Origin: Phycisphaerales bacterium
GTDB taxonomy: Bacteria > Planctomycetota > UBA1135 > UBA2386
Length of the DNA stretch: 64,000 nucleotides
Assembly (NCBI GenBank): GCA_020247305.1
Contig: JADCJE010000045.1
Location: forward strand, 62,001 to 126,000
Direction of reading: 5' to 3'
Shown here: positions 9,198 through 17,749 of the stretch, piece after piece
Layout: each line of letters opens with the position of its first letter
How positions within the stretch are numbered: the first letter of the stretch is position 1
Program-made: the position numbers and the translations under genes
The notes under the pieces: model-generated
What the model was told of the DNA's origin: nothing
Seen by the model: only the letters and a program-made list of their open reading frames with translations
The model's database searches: none

Positions 9198-10181
9198 ATG
9201 CGCCGCCAGCTGCTGCCGTCGGTCCTGTTCGCCTGCCACGCCCTGCTCGCCCAGGCGCCGGCTCCGACGCCTGCACCGACGCCCACGCCAACGCCGCCGG
9301 TCGCTGATCCGGCGACCCCGACGAGCCAGACCGAACTGCGGGCCCAGTCGATGCGGCAGCAGATCGGCGACGGCAAGCAGGTGCAGAGCCACGTGCGCGT
9401 GATGGTGCGGCTGACCAACGGCAACCGCATCACCGGCGTCGTCAAGGACGGGCGCCTCGTCGAGCGCATCGACGGCCTGCGCTTTGTCGAGGCCAACGCC
9501 GACGACAAGGGCGCTGGCGTGCGCATCTGGTACACCGCCGGCGCGCGCGACTTCGTGTTCGTGCCGTTCCGCGACTTCGCCGAGTACAAGATCATCCAGA
9601 AGCTGTCGCACGCGCAGTTGCTGCAGGTCGAGTCCGAACTGCAGGCGAGCCTCGCGCGCAAGACCGCCCCCGTTCCGGCGGGCGAAGGCAAAGCCGGCGC
9701 CGACGGCGGCGAAACCGGCGCGGCCGAAGGCGGCGATGGACTGCCGCCCGACGACCAGGAGCCCGCCGGCGACGCGGCGGGCAAGGCCAAGGCCAAGGAG
9801 CCGGCGAAGGACGCCGCCAAGGACAAGCCGAAGGACGGCGACAAGGCGCCCGCGGTCGGCAAGGACCAGCAGAAGTCGTGGTTCGACCTCGTGCAGACCT
9901 ACCCGCCGGAGGACGGTTGGAACGAAGCGCGGCGCGACGAGCTCAAGCGCCGCTTCGTCGTCATCGGCAGCAAGCCGAGTGCGGTCGAGCAGCGCTTCCT
10001 CGACGAGTACGACGAATGGAAGAAGGCCTGCGCCTACTTCGGCGTCGAGCCGACCAAGGACGCCGGCGCGGGCGCGACGGACGGCGCGGGCCCGGCGAAG
10101 CACAAGGCCAAGGACGACCGCAAGGCGCGGCGCGGCAAGGGCAGCGACCCCGCTGCCGGCGGCAGCGACGACAAGAAGTAG
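9198..10181 (+). CDS. Exported Lys/Ala-rich protein of unknown function
   Basis: This 327-residue protein starts MRRQLLPSVLFACHALLAQ, a signal peptide, followed by a Pro/Thr-rich spacer (residues 20-45). A folded part at about 50-150 contains an RLTNGNRITGVVKDGRLVERIDG segment, resembling the small beta-barrel of proteins that record a surface or binding module. The middle is a charged low-complexity linker of Lys, Ala, Asp and Gly, and a second short folded region (WFDLVQTYPPEDGWN) follows before a basic tail. The frame is open back to 8853, but the ATG at 9198 gives the signal peptide. It is divergent from the sigma-kinase pair. I do not recognise a family. Confidence 0.75.
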   Translation: MRRQLLPSVLFACHALLAQAPAPTPAPTPTPTPPVADPATPTSQTELRAQSMRQQIGDGKQVQSHVRVMVRLTNGNRITGVVKDGRLVERIDGLRFVEANADDKGAGVRIWYTAGARDFVFVPFRDFAEYKIIQKLSHAQLLQVESELQASLARKTAPVPAGEGKAGADGGETGAAEGGDGLPPDDQEPAGDAAGKAKAKEPAKDAAKDKPKDGDKAPAVGKDQQKSWFDLVQTYPPEDGWNEARRDELKRRFVVIGSKPSAVEQRFLDEYDEWKKACAYFGVEPTKDAGAGATDGAGPAKHKAKDDRKARRGKGSDPAAGGSDDKK

Positions 10182-10245
10182 CGCGCCGATCGATTCCCGG
10201 CTGCCCGCTTGATCCCGCCCGGTGCGGGCGGGAATGCTGTCGGCC

Positions 10246-11166
10246 ATGCAGTGCGCCTTCCTGTTCACCGGCCAGGGTTCGCAGTTCGTCGGCATGGGCA
10301 AGGACCTCGTCGAGAGGTTCCCGATCGCTCGGCAGGCCTTCGCCGAGGCGGATGCCGCGCTCGGCGAGTCGCTGTCGACGCTGTGCTTCGAGGGGCCGGA
10401 GGAGCAACTCGGCCTGACTACGAACACCCAGCCGGCGACCCTCGCGGTCGCGACGGCCGCCTTCCGCGCGCTCGGCCGCAAGCCCGACCTCGCCGCTGGC
10501 CACAGCCTGGGCGAGTATGCCGCGCACGTCGCCGCCGGCACGATCCCGTTCGCCGAGGCGATCCGGTTGGTGCGCGAACGGGCGCAGCGCATGCAGTCGG
10601 CCGTGCCGGTGGGTACCGGCGGCATGGTCGTGCTGCGCAAGATGGGCCTCGACGAGGTCAAGGCGCTGGTCGCCAAGGTCGACGCCGGCCTGTGCGAGAT
10701 CGCCAACGTCAACGAGCCCGAGCAGATCGTCGTCTCGGGCGCGATCGCGGCGATGGACCAGGTCGTGGCGCTGGCGCCGCCGCGCAAGGCGCTCAAGCTC
10801 AACGTGTCGGTGCCGTTCCATTGCTCGCTGCTGCGCGCGGCCGGCGACGGCTTCGCCAAGGTCCTCGACGCCACGCCGATGCGCGATCCGGCGTTCCCGA
10901 TCTGGTGCAACGTCGACGCCGCGCCGGTAGCAACGGCAGCGGCGGCGCGCAGCGCGCTGCAGCGGCAGTTCGCCGGCGCGGTGCTGTGGCAGCAGACGGT
11001 CGAAGGCATGTTCGCCGCCGGCGTGCGGCGTTTCGTCGAGTGCGGGCCGAAGCCCACGCTCGTCAACATGGTCAAGCGCATCGCCCTGGCCAAGGGCGTC
11101 GAGGGCGTCGAGACCATCGCGGCGACGACGGCCGACGAGATCGCGGCATTGGCCGCGCACGGATGA
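10246..11166 (+). CDS. fabD: Malonyl-CoA:ACP transacylase
   Basis: This 306-residue protein transfers malonyl from CoA to acyl carrier protein to start fatty acid elongation. The N-terminal AFLFTGQGSQFVGMG motif, the nucleophile serine S87 in GHSLGEY and the catalytic histidine H192 in VPFHCSLL are all present, and the length matches FabD. In-frame starts also exist at 10222 (GTG) and 10234; I chose 10246 because MQCAFLF aligns with the family and a purine-rich GGCGGGA lies at workable distance. The TGA overlaps the ATG of lpxK, so fatty acid supply and lipid A assembly are encoded together here. Confidence 0.95.
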   Translation: MQCAFLFTGQGSQFVGMGKDLVERFPIARQAFAEADAALGESLSTLCFEGPEEQLGLTTNTQPATLAVATAAFRALGRKPDLAAGHSLGEYAAHVAAGTIPFAEAIRLVRERAQRMQSAVPVGTGGMVVLRKMGLDEVKALVAKVDAGLCEIANVNEPEQIVVSGAIAAMDQVVALAPPRKALKLNVSVPFHCSLLRAAGDGFAKVLDATPMRDPAFPIWCNVDAAPVATAAAARSALQRQFAGAVLWQQTVEGMFAAGVRRFVECGPKPTLVNMVKRIALAKGVEGVETIAATTADEIAALAAHG

Positions 11167-12152
11167 CGGCTGCGGTCGACAACCCGCTGCGGCAGGCGCT
11201 GTTCCCGCTCGGGTTGGCATGGTGCGGCGTCGCGGCGCTGCGCCATTTCGCCTTCGACCGCGGCCTGCTGGCGGCGCACCGGCTCGGCGCCACGGTCGTG
11301 TCGATCGGCAACCTCGCCGTCGGCGGCACCGGCAAGACGCCGGCAGTGGCCTGGTTGTGCGAGCGGGCGCGCGCGCACGGCCGCCGACCCGGCGTGCTGG
11401 CGCGCGGCTACGGCCGCGCGGCCGGCGCGGCGCTCAACGACGAGGGCGCGATGCTGCAGCGGCGCATGCCGTGGCTGTTGCAGGAGCAGGATCCCGACCG
11501 CGTGGCCGCCGGCGGCAAGCTCGTCGGCCGCGGCGTCGACTACGTCGTGCTCGACGACGGCTTCCAGCACCGACGCCTGCGGCGCGACCTCGACATCGTC
11601 TGCCTCGACGCAGCGCGGCCGTTCGGCAACGGCATGTGCCTGCCCGCCGGCGACCTGCGCGAGGGCCGCGCCGGCCTGCGCCGCGCCGGCATGGTGTTCC
11701 TCACGCGCAGCGAGAGCCTGGCCCCGGCAGAACTCGCGGAACGCATCGCTCGCGTGCGCGACCTCGCCGGCCGCGCCATCCCGATCTTCGCGACCGCGCA
11801 CGCGCCGGTCGACCTCGTCGAGCGACCGTCCGACGCCACTGCGCCGCTCGCCGCGCTCGCCGGCCGCCGCGTCGCGCTGCTGTCCGGCATCGCGCGCCCG
11901 GCGAGCTTCCGCCGCACTGTGGAGGAACTCGGGGCCGAGGTCGTCGCCGACCTGCGCCACGCCGACCACCATCGCTTCACCGACGCCGAGCTCGCCGCCG
12001 CGGCGCGCGCTGCGCAGGACGCCGGCGCGGTCCTCGTGACGACGGAGAAAGACGACGCCCGCATGCCGTCGGTCGGCCCGGCGCGGCTGGTGCTGCGCAT
12101 CGCGCTGCGGTTCCTCGACGGCGAACCGTCGCCGGCGGAGCTGCGGCTGTGA
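11163..12152 (+). CDS. lpxK: Tetraacyldisaccharide 4'-kinase
   Basis: This 329-residue enzyme phosphorylates the 4' position of the lipid A disaccharide at the inner membrane. The signature VSIGNLAVGGTGKTP (P-loop GGTGKT at residues 54-59) and the DDGFQHRRLRRDLDIV segment at about 125-140 are diagnostic. A hydrophobic N-terminal stretch fits its membrane association. It overlaps fabD by ATGA and its own TGA overlaps the GTG of the lpxL-type gene, giving a tightly coupled fabD-lpxK-acyltransferase operon. Together with the acyltransferase it indicates that this organism makes lipid A. Confidence 0.95.
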   Translation: MTAAVDNPLRQALFPLGLAWCGVAALRHFAFDRGLLAAHRLGATVVSIGNLAVGGTGKTPAVAWLCERARAHGRRPGVLARGYGRAAGAALNDEGAMLQRRMPWLLQEQDPDRVAAGGKLVGRGVDYVVLDDGFQHRRLRRDLDIVCLDAARPFGNGMCLPAGDLREGRAGLRRAGMVFLTRSESLAPAELAERIARVRDLAGRAIPIFATAHAPVDLVERPSDATAPLAALAGRRVALLSGIARPASFRRTVEELGAEVVADLRHADHHRFTDAELAAAARAAQDAGAVLVTTEKDDARMPSVGPARLVLRIALRFLDGEPSPAELRL

Positions 12153-13084
12153 CGATCCGGCTGCGCGACCGGGTCGTCTACCTCGCTGCCCGCGTGGCGA
12201 TCGGGCTCGCGGCGCGCGTACCGCAGTGGCTCGGCTACGGCCTCGCCGACGCGCTGGGCCGGCTGTTCTTCGCGCTCGATGGGCGCCGCCGCGGCTACGC
12301 GCTGCGGTTCCTGCGCAACGCCTACCCGGAGGCGACCGACGCCGAGCGCTTGCGCATCGGCGCCCGCGCCACCGGCAACCTCTTCAAGGTGCCGCTCGAC
12401 ATGGCGCGGCTGACGCGCCTGTTGGCCCGCGGCGGTTCGGTGCGCGACGTCGTCGACTTCACGGCAGCCGAGGCGACCCTGGCGGCGGCGAAGCCGCCGT
12501 TCCTCGGCCTCACCGGTCACCTCGGCAACTGGGAGGTCGGCGCGGTGGCGATGGCGCAGTCGGTCGGCCGCGCGCACGGCATCGCGCGGGTGTCGCGCAA
12601 CCCGCTGCTGCAGCGCTGGATCCTCGACAACCGGCAGCGCGGCGGGCTCGTCATCCACCCGCGCCGCGGCGGCGTGCGCGACCTCGCGCGCGCCCTCGCG
12701 GCGGGGGAAGTCGGCCTGCAGGTTGTCGACCAGAACCAGCGCCTGCGCGGCGTGTTCGTGCCGTTCTTCGGCGAGGTCGCCAGTTGCGAGCGCGCCGCCG
12801 TCAGCCTCGCGCTGCGCTGCGGCTATCCGGTCGTCTTCGGCACGGCGCTGCGGATCGGCCACGGCTTTCGCTTCCGCTTCGTCATGCACGGCCCGATCCG
12901 ACTCGCCGTCACCGGTGACCGCGCCGCCGACCTGCGCGCCGGCGTCCTGCGCGTGAACCAGGAAATCGAACGGCTGGTGCGGCTTGCCCCCCAGCAGTAC
13001 CTGTGGATCCACGACCGCTATCGCACGCGGCCGGAGCACGATCCGGATGCCGCGGCGGAACACGACGAAGCTGACGCCGACTGA
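12149..13084 (+). CDS. LpxL/HtrB-type lipid A acyltransferase
   Basis: This 311-residue protein belongs to the lysophospholipid/lipid A late acyltransferase family. The catalytic HX4E motif is GHLGNWE, with H124 and E129. The later segments QVVDQNQRLRGVFVPFFG and APQQYLWIHDRYRTRP match the conserved ends of HtrB-like enzymes. It begins with GTG overlapping the lpxK stop. It probably transfers a secondary acyl chain onto Kdo-lipid A; whether it is the lauroyl or myristoyl type cannot be told from sequence alone. The C-terminal tail is acidic (DAAAEHDEADAD). Confidence 0.9.
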   Translation: MTIRLRDRVVYLAARVAIGLAARVPQWLGYGLADALGRLFFALDGRRRGYALRFLRNAYPEATDAERLRIGARATGNLFKVPLDMARLTRLLARGGSVRDVVDFTAAEATLAAAKPPFLGLTGHLGNWEVGAVAMAQSVGRAHGIARVSRNPLLQRWILDNRQRGGLVIHPRRGGVRDLARALAAGEVGLQVVDQNQRLRGVFVPFFGEVASCERAAVSLALRCGYPVVFGTALRIGHGFRFRFVMHGPIRLAVTGDRAADLRAGVLRVNQEIERLVRLAPQQYLWIHDRYRTRPEHDPDAAAEHDEADAD

Positions 13085-13133
13085 TCCCCGCGTGCCGTCG
13101 CCGCACGGCGCGGTTAGGCTGCCCGCGGCGCGA

Positions 13134-13210
13134 GCGCCCGTAGCTCAGCCGGATAGAGCATCGCTTTTCTAAAGCGGCGGTCCCAGGTTCGATTCCTGGC
13201 GGGCGCGCCA
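13134..13210 (+). tRNA. tRNA-Arg (anticodon TCT)
   Basis: The acceptor stem GCGCCCG (13134-13140) pairs with CGGGCGC (13200-13206), followed by discriminator G and an encoded CCA at 13208-13210. The D arm is GCTC/GAGC, the anticodon stem is TCGCT/AGCGG around the loop TTTCTAA, giving anticodon TCT for AGA codons, and the T arm is CCAGG TTCGATT CCTGG. A weak promoter-like TAGGCT lies at 13115-13120. Confidence 0.97.
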
Positions 13211-13218
13211 TCAAACGA

Positions 13219-13303
13219 CGACGGCCGGCGGCGCAGCGCGCCTCCGGCCGTCGAGCGCGTCCCGCGGCGCGGGACGCGAGCGGATCCGCAGCAACGCGGA
13301 TCC
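13219..13303. terminator. Three consecutive hairpins between convergent tRNA-Arg and a minus-strand gene
   Basis: Three separate perfect inverted repeats are packed into 85 bases: 13219-13228 with 13244-13253 (10 bp), 13256-13265 with 13269-13278 (10 bp, loop GGC) and 13282-13289 with 13296-13303 (8 bp, around GGATCCGC). They sit between the end of the tRNA on plus and the stop of the minus-strand gene at 13312. They lack T-tracts, so they are best read as a strong bidirectional transcription block or 3'-end stabiliser. Confidence 0.6.
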
Positions 13304-13311
13304 TCCGTGCG

Positions 13312-15003
13312 TCAGAACGAGCCGACGCCCAGGCGCAGCGCATTCGACGTCAGCAGGCCGCCGGCGTTCTGCGTGGCGTCGATCCAGATGCTCTGGCAGA
13401 ACACCTGGAAGCCGACCAGGGCGACGTTGTTCGGGATCGGCAGCGGGGTGGTCAGCGAGCCGACGCCGGGGATGTTCGACACCAGGAGGCCCGTGCCGGT
13501 GTTGATGTCGACGTTGGCCGCGCAGCCCGGCGCGCCCAGGATCGCGAGGTCGAGACCGGTGGGCGACAGCGGGCCGAGGTTGCTCGTGCAGAGGTACGTC
13601 AGGCCGAAGTTCGCGCCGGTCGCGTTGTTGACCGTCAGGTTCACGGTCGTGCCGAGCACCGGGTTGGCGTTCGACGTGAGCGACAGCGCCTGCTGGTCCG
13701 TGTTCGACGTGGCGAACGGCAGCGCCGCCGTGATGTCGATGGTGCCCGGGTCGGCCGCGCCGCTGCCCGGCGTGAAGCCGACCAGCGTCGGCCAGCTGCC
13801 GCCGCCCGCCTGGCTCATGACGCCCCAGCGGAACTCGACGTCGCCGTTGGCGAAGAAGGCCAACTGGAACGTGTTCAGGGTGCCCGCGATGCCGCGGGTC
13901 GGCACGTCCTTCCAAGTGAACAGGTGCGCCGCGCTCCCCGCGTCGTAGTCGTAGTGCGTCGAGCCGCCGGTGCTCGGGTCCATGTCGTAGTGGTTGCCGA
14001 TGCGGACCGCGGTGCCGGTGAGCCACGCGGTGATGTCGGGGTTGTTGACCGACGGCGCGGTGCCGGCCAGCTTGAGGTAGCCGTTCGAGTTCATCTCGAC
14101 GCTCGCGGTGACGACGCCGGGGCCGCCGACGGCCGGGTAGATGATCGGCTGGCTGTTGGCGAGCGGGACGATGATGTCGTTGTTGTCGAGGTGGCCAAGC
14201 GTCGGCGACGTCACGATCTGGACCGGCGTCGTGCCGGCCGTCGCGACATAGGCGTTGCCGACGGCGTCGTACGTCAGGCGCATCGACGTGTTGCTGAAGT
14301 CGACGTTGACCGACGACGGGAACAGCTCGTAGAACGAGCGGAACTTGTCGTAGCAGCCCTTGCCGTAGGGCTGGCGCGAAGCGAACGTGATTGGCGTGCC
14401 GCCGAGCGTGTAGGTGATGGCGCCGGCGAACATGCGCGGCTGGAAGACGCCGCCACCGAGGAACGCGTTCTGTGCGGCGCCGCCGCGGATGACGAGGTCG
14501 GCGTTGCTGAACGTGGTGTTCGTGCAGCTGCCCGGGATCGAGTTGCTCGTGCAGCTTGCGCCGTTGGTGTACGCGTTGTTGCCGCCGACGGAACGGATGG
14601 CGAAGCCGTAGGTGCCCGGGGCGAGCGTCACTGCGGCGATCTGCGGGACGGGCACGACGGCGAGGTTGGAGAGCAGCGTGTAGCCGCCGGTGCTCGAGTA
14701 CGCCTGCGGCACCGTCTGTCCGACCTTCGTCCACAGGCTCGGGTTGGTCACGTTGCCGAGGTAGGTGCTCGGGCCGAGCCAGAGTTCCCACGACACGTTG
14801 CCGTTGAACGGCGCCGCCGCGGTGCCGACGTTGAGCCAGTGGTTGATCGAGGTGATCGTCAGCGTGTTGTTGACCTGCAGGTCGATGTACAGGCCGCCGC
14901 CGACGTTGCCTTGGTTGGCTGCGGTCAGGTTCGTGTTGAGCGTCGTCTGGGCGCTCGCCGTGGCGGCGAGGGCCGCGAGGGTGAAGATTGCAAGCTTGCG
15001 CAT
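13312..15003 (-). CDS. Secreted protein with planctomycete C-terminal module
   Basis: This 563-residue protein has a signal peptide (MRKLAIFTLAALAATASAQ) and is otherwise rich in Asn, Thr, Gly and Ser with regularly spaced hydrophobic strands, as expected of a secreted beta protein. The last 150 residues contain the LGAPGCAANVDINTG, VALVGFQVFCQSIWID and LTSNALRLGVG elements shared with the proteins at 2768 and 40115. A few Cys pairs (CTSNSIPGSC) suggest disulphides. No enzyme motif is visible. Its 180-base upstream region is shared with the divergent subtilase and contains an imperfect inverted repeat near 15027-15068 in the leader of this gene. Confidence 0.8.
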   Translation of the reverse strand: MRKLAIFTLAALAATASAQTTLNTNLTAANQGNVGGGLYIDLQVNNTLTITSINHWLNVGTAAAPFNGNVSWELWLGPSTYLGNVTNPSLWTKVGQTVPQAYSSTGGYTLLSNLAVVPVPQIAAVTLAPGTYGFAIRSVGGNNAYTNGASCTSNSIPGSCTNTTFSNADLVIRGGAAQNAFLGGGVFQPRMFAGAITYTLGGTPITFASRQPYGKGCYDKFRSFYELFPSSVNVDFSNTSMRLTYDAVGNAYVATAGTTPVQIVTSPTLGHLDNNDIIVPLANSQPIIYPAVGGPGVVTASVEMNSNGYLKLAGTAPSVNNPDITAWLTGTAVRIGNHYDMDPSTGGSTHYDYDAGSAAHLFTWKDVPTRGIAGTLNTFQLAFFANGDVEFRWGVMSQAGGGSWPTLVGFTPGSGAADPGTIDITAALPFATSNTDQQALSLTSNANPVLGTTVNLTVNNATGANFGLTYLCTSNLGPLSPTGLDLAILGAPGCAANVDINTGTGLLVSNIPGVGSLTTPLPIPNNVALVGFQVFCQSIWIDATQNAGGLLTSNALRLGVGSF

Positions 15004-15183
15004 GGCAGATGTCAGTTGGTTGAGGGGAACGACGCAGCGTATGACGAGGCAAGTCGACGCTGCGTTCCCTTGAGTTTAGCACCGTTGAACGGGGTGTCGA
15101 TCCGCCTGCCCTCGCGGTGCAGGCGCTGCCGCTTGCGCTCCGCCGTCGTCGCGTGGACGACGGCCCCGCTCCATAATGCGGGC

Positions 15184-17304
15184 ATGACCGCCGCCGCCCT
15201 CTCGCGCCGCTGCCATGGCGCTTCCCTCGCCGCTGCCACCAGCCTGCTCGCCGCCGCCTGCGGTGGCAGCGGCGGTGGTGGCGCCCCGACGACGACCGTG
15301 GTCAACGGCTCCCTGCGCGTGCCCCAGACGGCGGCGGCTGCCCTCGCCCCGATCCCGCACCGGCCCGACCTGCTGATGCGCCCCGCCGAAGTCGTGGCGT
15401 GGATCGAGCCGGGCGTCGACGCTGTGCAGTTCGCCGGCCCGGACTACGAACTGGTGCAGTCCGGCGGTCCGGTCGCCGTGTTCCGGTCGATCGCTGCGAG
15501 CCAGCGCGGTTCGCTGCACGCCGGTGCGGCGCTCGCCGACAGCTGCGAACTGGCGACGTGCCACGCCGCCGACGCGATTGCGGCCCTCCCGGGCGTGCGC
15601 TGCGCGCAACCCAACTACCTGCTGCAGGCGACGCGCCAGCCGAACGACACGCACTTCGGCAAACAGTGGCACTACCCGCAGATCAACCTGCCCCAGGCTT
15701 GGGACCTGACGACCGGCAGCGCCAACGTGGTCGTCGCGGTGCTCGACACCGGCATCAAGGCAGCGCACCCCGACTTCGACCCGGCGCGCGTCGTGCCCGG
15801 CTTCGACATGATCAGCGACCCGTCGGTGGCGCGCGACGGCAACGGCCGCGACGGCAACCCCGAGGACGTCGGCGACCTAGCCACGCCGCAGGGCAGCAGC
15901 TTCCACGGCACGCACGTCGCCGGCACGATTGGCGCGCGCAGCGACAACGGCAGCGGCATCGCCGGCGTCGACTGGGCCTGCAAGCTGATGCACGTGCGCG
16001 TGCTCGGCCGGGGCGGCGGCAGCATCAGCGACATCGCCGACGGCATCCTGTTCGCCGCGCGGCTGACCAACGGCAGCGGCCAGTTGCCGACGCAGCGCGC
16101 CGACGTCGTCAACATGAGCCTCGGCGGCCCCGGCCTCAGCAGCGTGTTGCAGCAGGCGTGCGACGCGGCGAGCGCCGCCGGCGTGCTGCTGGTGGCGGCG
16201 GCGGGCAACGACAACACCAACCAGCCGAGTTCGCCGGCGGCGTTCGCCTCCGTGCTCTCCGTCGGCGCCGTCGACCTGCTCGGCGCGCGCGCGCCGTACT
16301 CCAACTTCCATTCGTCGATCGACCTGTGGGCGCCGGGCGGCGACATGACGCAGGATCGCAACGGCGACCAGTTCCCCGACGGCGTGCTGTCGTGCATGGC
16401 CGACGACCAGGGCGGCTTCTTCTTCTCGTTCGAGAACGGCACCTCGATGGCGAGCCCGCACGTCGCCGGCGTCGCGGCGCTGGTCAAGGCCGCCAACCCG
16501 GCGCTCACGGCAGCGCAGATCCGCGCCGTGCTGCTCGGCAACACCAAGGCCGGCGTGTCGCTGCCCAACGGCGGTCGCGTCGTCGATGCGCTGGCGGCGG
16601 TGCAGGCCGCAGGGGCCACGGCCGGCGGGCCGCTGCTGGTCGCCGCGCCCGGCGCGGTGGACTTCGGCGCCACCGCGACGAGCGCCACGGTGATCTGCGA
16701 GAACCGCGGCCAGGGGGCGGCGGTCACCGCCTCGGTCACGCCCGCGCCGGCGGCGCCGTGGTTGAGCGTGCAGACCACCGAGACGGCGGCCGGCAACGGC
16801 CTGACCAACGACACGGTGACGCTGACCGTCGATCGCACCGGCTTGCCGACCGGCGTCTACCAGACGCGCGTCACGTTGGTCGCCAACGTCGGGGCGGCGT
16901 CGACCCAGGTCGCGTTCGACGTGCGCATGCAGGTCGGCGCCAGCGCCGGCGCGACCGACGAAGTGTTCGTGCTGCTCGTCGATCCGCTGACCCTGGAGAC
17001 GTACTTCCAGGCCAGTGCCCTGCCCGGGACGGGTTACCTCTGGAACTTCGGCAGCATCGCCGCCGGCCAGTACCTGCTCGTCGCCGGCACCGACCGCGAC
17101 AACGACGACGAGATCGGCGACGACGGCGAGTGGTTCGGGGCCTGGCCCGACCTCGATGCGCCAGCGCCGATCGACGCCGTCGCCGGTTCGGCGCTCACGG
17201 GCCTGCAGTTCGGGCTCCAGGACCTCGTGGTGGTGCCGGGTTCGGCGGGCGCCGGTGCGGGCGCTGGCGCCAGCGCCCGCCGGACGTTTCGGAGGCTCTT
17301 GTGA
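15184..17304 (+). CDS. Subtilisin-family serine protease, probable lipoprotein
   Basis: This 706-residue protein has the S8 catalytic triad: D188 in VVAVLDTGIKAAHPDFD, H241 in SFHGTHVAGTIGA and S421 in NGTSMASPHVAG. The N-terminus (LLAAACGGSGGGG, Cys at 26) looks like a lipobox followed by a Gly spacer, so it is probably anchored in an outer-envelope membrane. Residues 50-150 form a propeptide-like region. The C-terminal 230 residues carry BACON/Ig-like strands (APWLSVQTTETAAGNG) and an EF-hand-like DRDNDDEIGDDGEW segment. A CATAAT hexamer 6 bases upstream of the ATG suggests a leaderless transcript. The TGA overlaps the start of the next gene. Confidence 0.93.
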   Translation: MTAAALSRRCHGASLAAATSLLAAACGGSGGGGAPTTTVVNGSLRVPQTAAAALAPIPHRPDLLMRPAEVVAWIEPGVDAVQFAGPDYELVQSGGPVAVFRSIAASQRGSLHAGAALADSCELATCHAADAIAALPGVRCAQPNYLLQATRQPNDTHFGKQWHYPQINLPQAWDLTTGSANVVVAVLDTGIKAAHPDFDPARVVPGFDMISDPSVARDGNGRDGNPEDVGDLATPQGSSFHGTHVAGTIGARSDNGSGIAGVDWACKLMHVRVLGRGGGSISDIADGILFAARLTNGSGQLPTQRADVVNMSLGGPGLSSVLQQACDAASAAGVLLVAAAGNDNTNQPSSPAAFASVLSVGAVDLLGARAPYSNFHSSIDLWAPGGDMTQDRNGDQFPDGVLSCMADDQGGFFFSFENGTSMASPHVAGVAALVKAANPALTAAQIRAVLLGNTKAGVSLPNGGRVVDALAAVQAAGATAGGPLLVAAPGAVDFGATATSATVICENRGQGAAVTASVTPAPAAPWLSVQTTETAAGNGLTNDTVTLTVDRTGLPTGVYQTRVTLVANVGAASTQVAFDVRMQVGASAGATDEVFVLLVDPLTLETYFQASALPGTGYLWNFGSIAAGQYLLVAGTDRDNDDEIGDDGEWFGAWPDLDAPAPIDAVAGSALTGLQFGLQDLVVVPGSAGAGAGAGASARRTFRRLL
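17291..17295 (+). promoter_or_regulatory. Strong Shine-Dalgarno for the small gene at 17301
   Basis: A GGAGG lies inside the last codons of the protease gene, 5 bases before the GTG at 17301. It supports re-initiation and decides the start of the short downstream gene. Confidence 0.7.
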
Positions 17305-17684
17305 GGCGCCCGGCGCGCGCCGGCGCGGCGTTGGTCGCGTGGCTCGGGGCGTCGTGCGCGGGGCCTGAAGCCGCGGTCGCCGACCCCGACTGGCGCGGCG
17401 CGCCGGTGCACGTGCGGCACCTGGGCGATCGCGGCGTCGAGGTGGAGTTCGTGGCGCCGACCGCCGGCCACGAGTTCGCGCTGCGCGAGGTAGTGCGCCG
17501 CGGCGCGCGCGCCGACCTCGTCTTCGCCCATGCGCCGCCGACGGCGGATCTCGTCGCGCAGGTCGTCACGCCGCTGCGCGTGGCCGTCGCGCCCGAGCGA
17601 CTCGGCGACGCCGCGGTCGTCGCCGTCGTCATCCGCGAAGGCGAGCGGTCGGCGATCGCCGTGCTGGCCGCGCGACCGCGGTGA
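17301..17684 (+). CDS. Small exported protein of unknown function
   Basis: This 127-residue product starts with GTG inside the stop of the subtilase gene and is preceded by a GGAGG Shine-Dalgarno at ideal spacing, so it is very probably translated. The N-terminus is a short hydrophobic segment ending in a Cys (LVAWLGASCAG) that could be a signal peptide with a poor lipobox. The rest alternates Val/Ala strands with charged turns and shows no recognised motif. Because it is coupled to the protease, a role as propeptide-like inhibitor, chaperone or partner of the subtilase is possible, but that is only inferred from position. Confidence 0.65.
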   Translation: MRRPARAGAALVAWLGASCAGPEAAVADPDWRGAPVHVRHLGDRGVEVEFVAPTAGHEFALREVVRRGARADLVFAHAPPTADLVAQVVTPLRVAVAPERLGDAAVVAVVIREGERSAIAVLAARPR

Positions 17685-17749
17685 TGGCCGGCCAGGGCGC
17701 GCGGACCTGATCGCTCGCTTGTTGTTGCCGCGGTCGGCGCCGCAGCCGA

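Noticed and set aside
8331..11972. Very long minus-strand reading frame that extends the WD40 kinase far upstream
   Set aside because: It runs antisense through fabD, lpxK and the secreted-protein gene, has the composition of a GC-rich shadow frame, and the ATG at 8330 fused to the sigma stop is a natural start.
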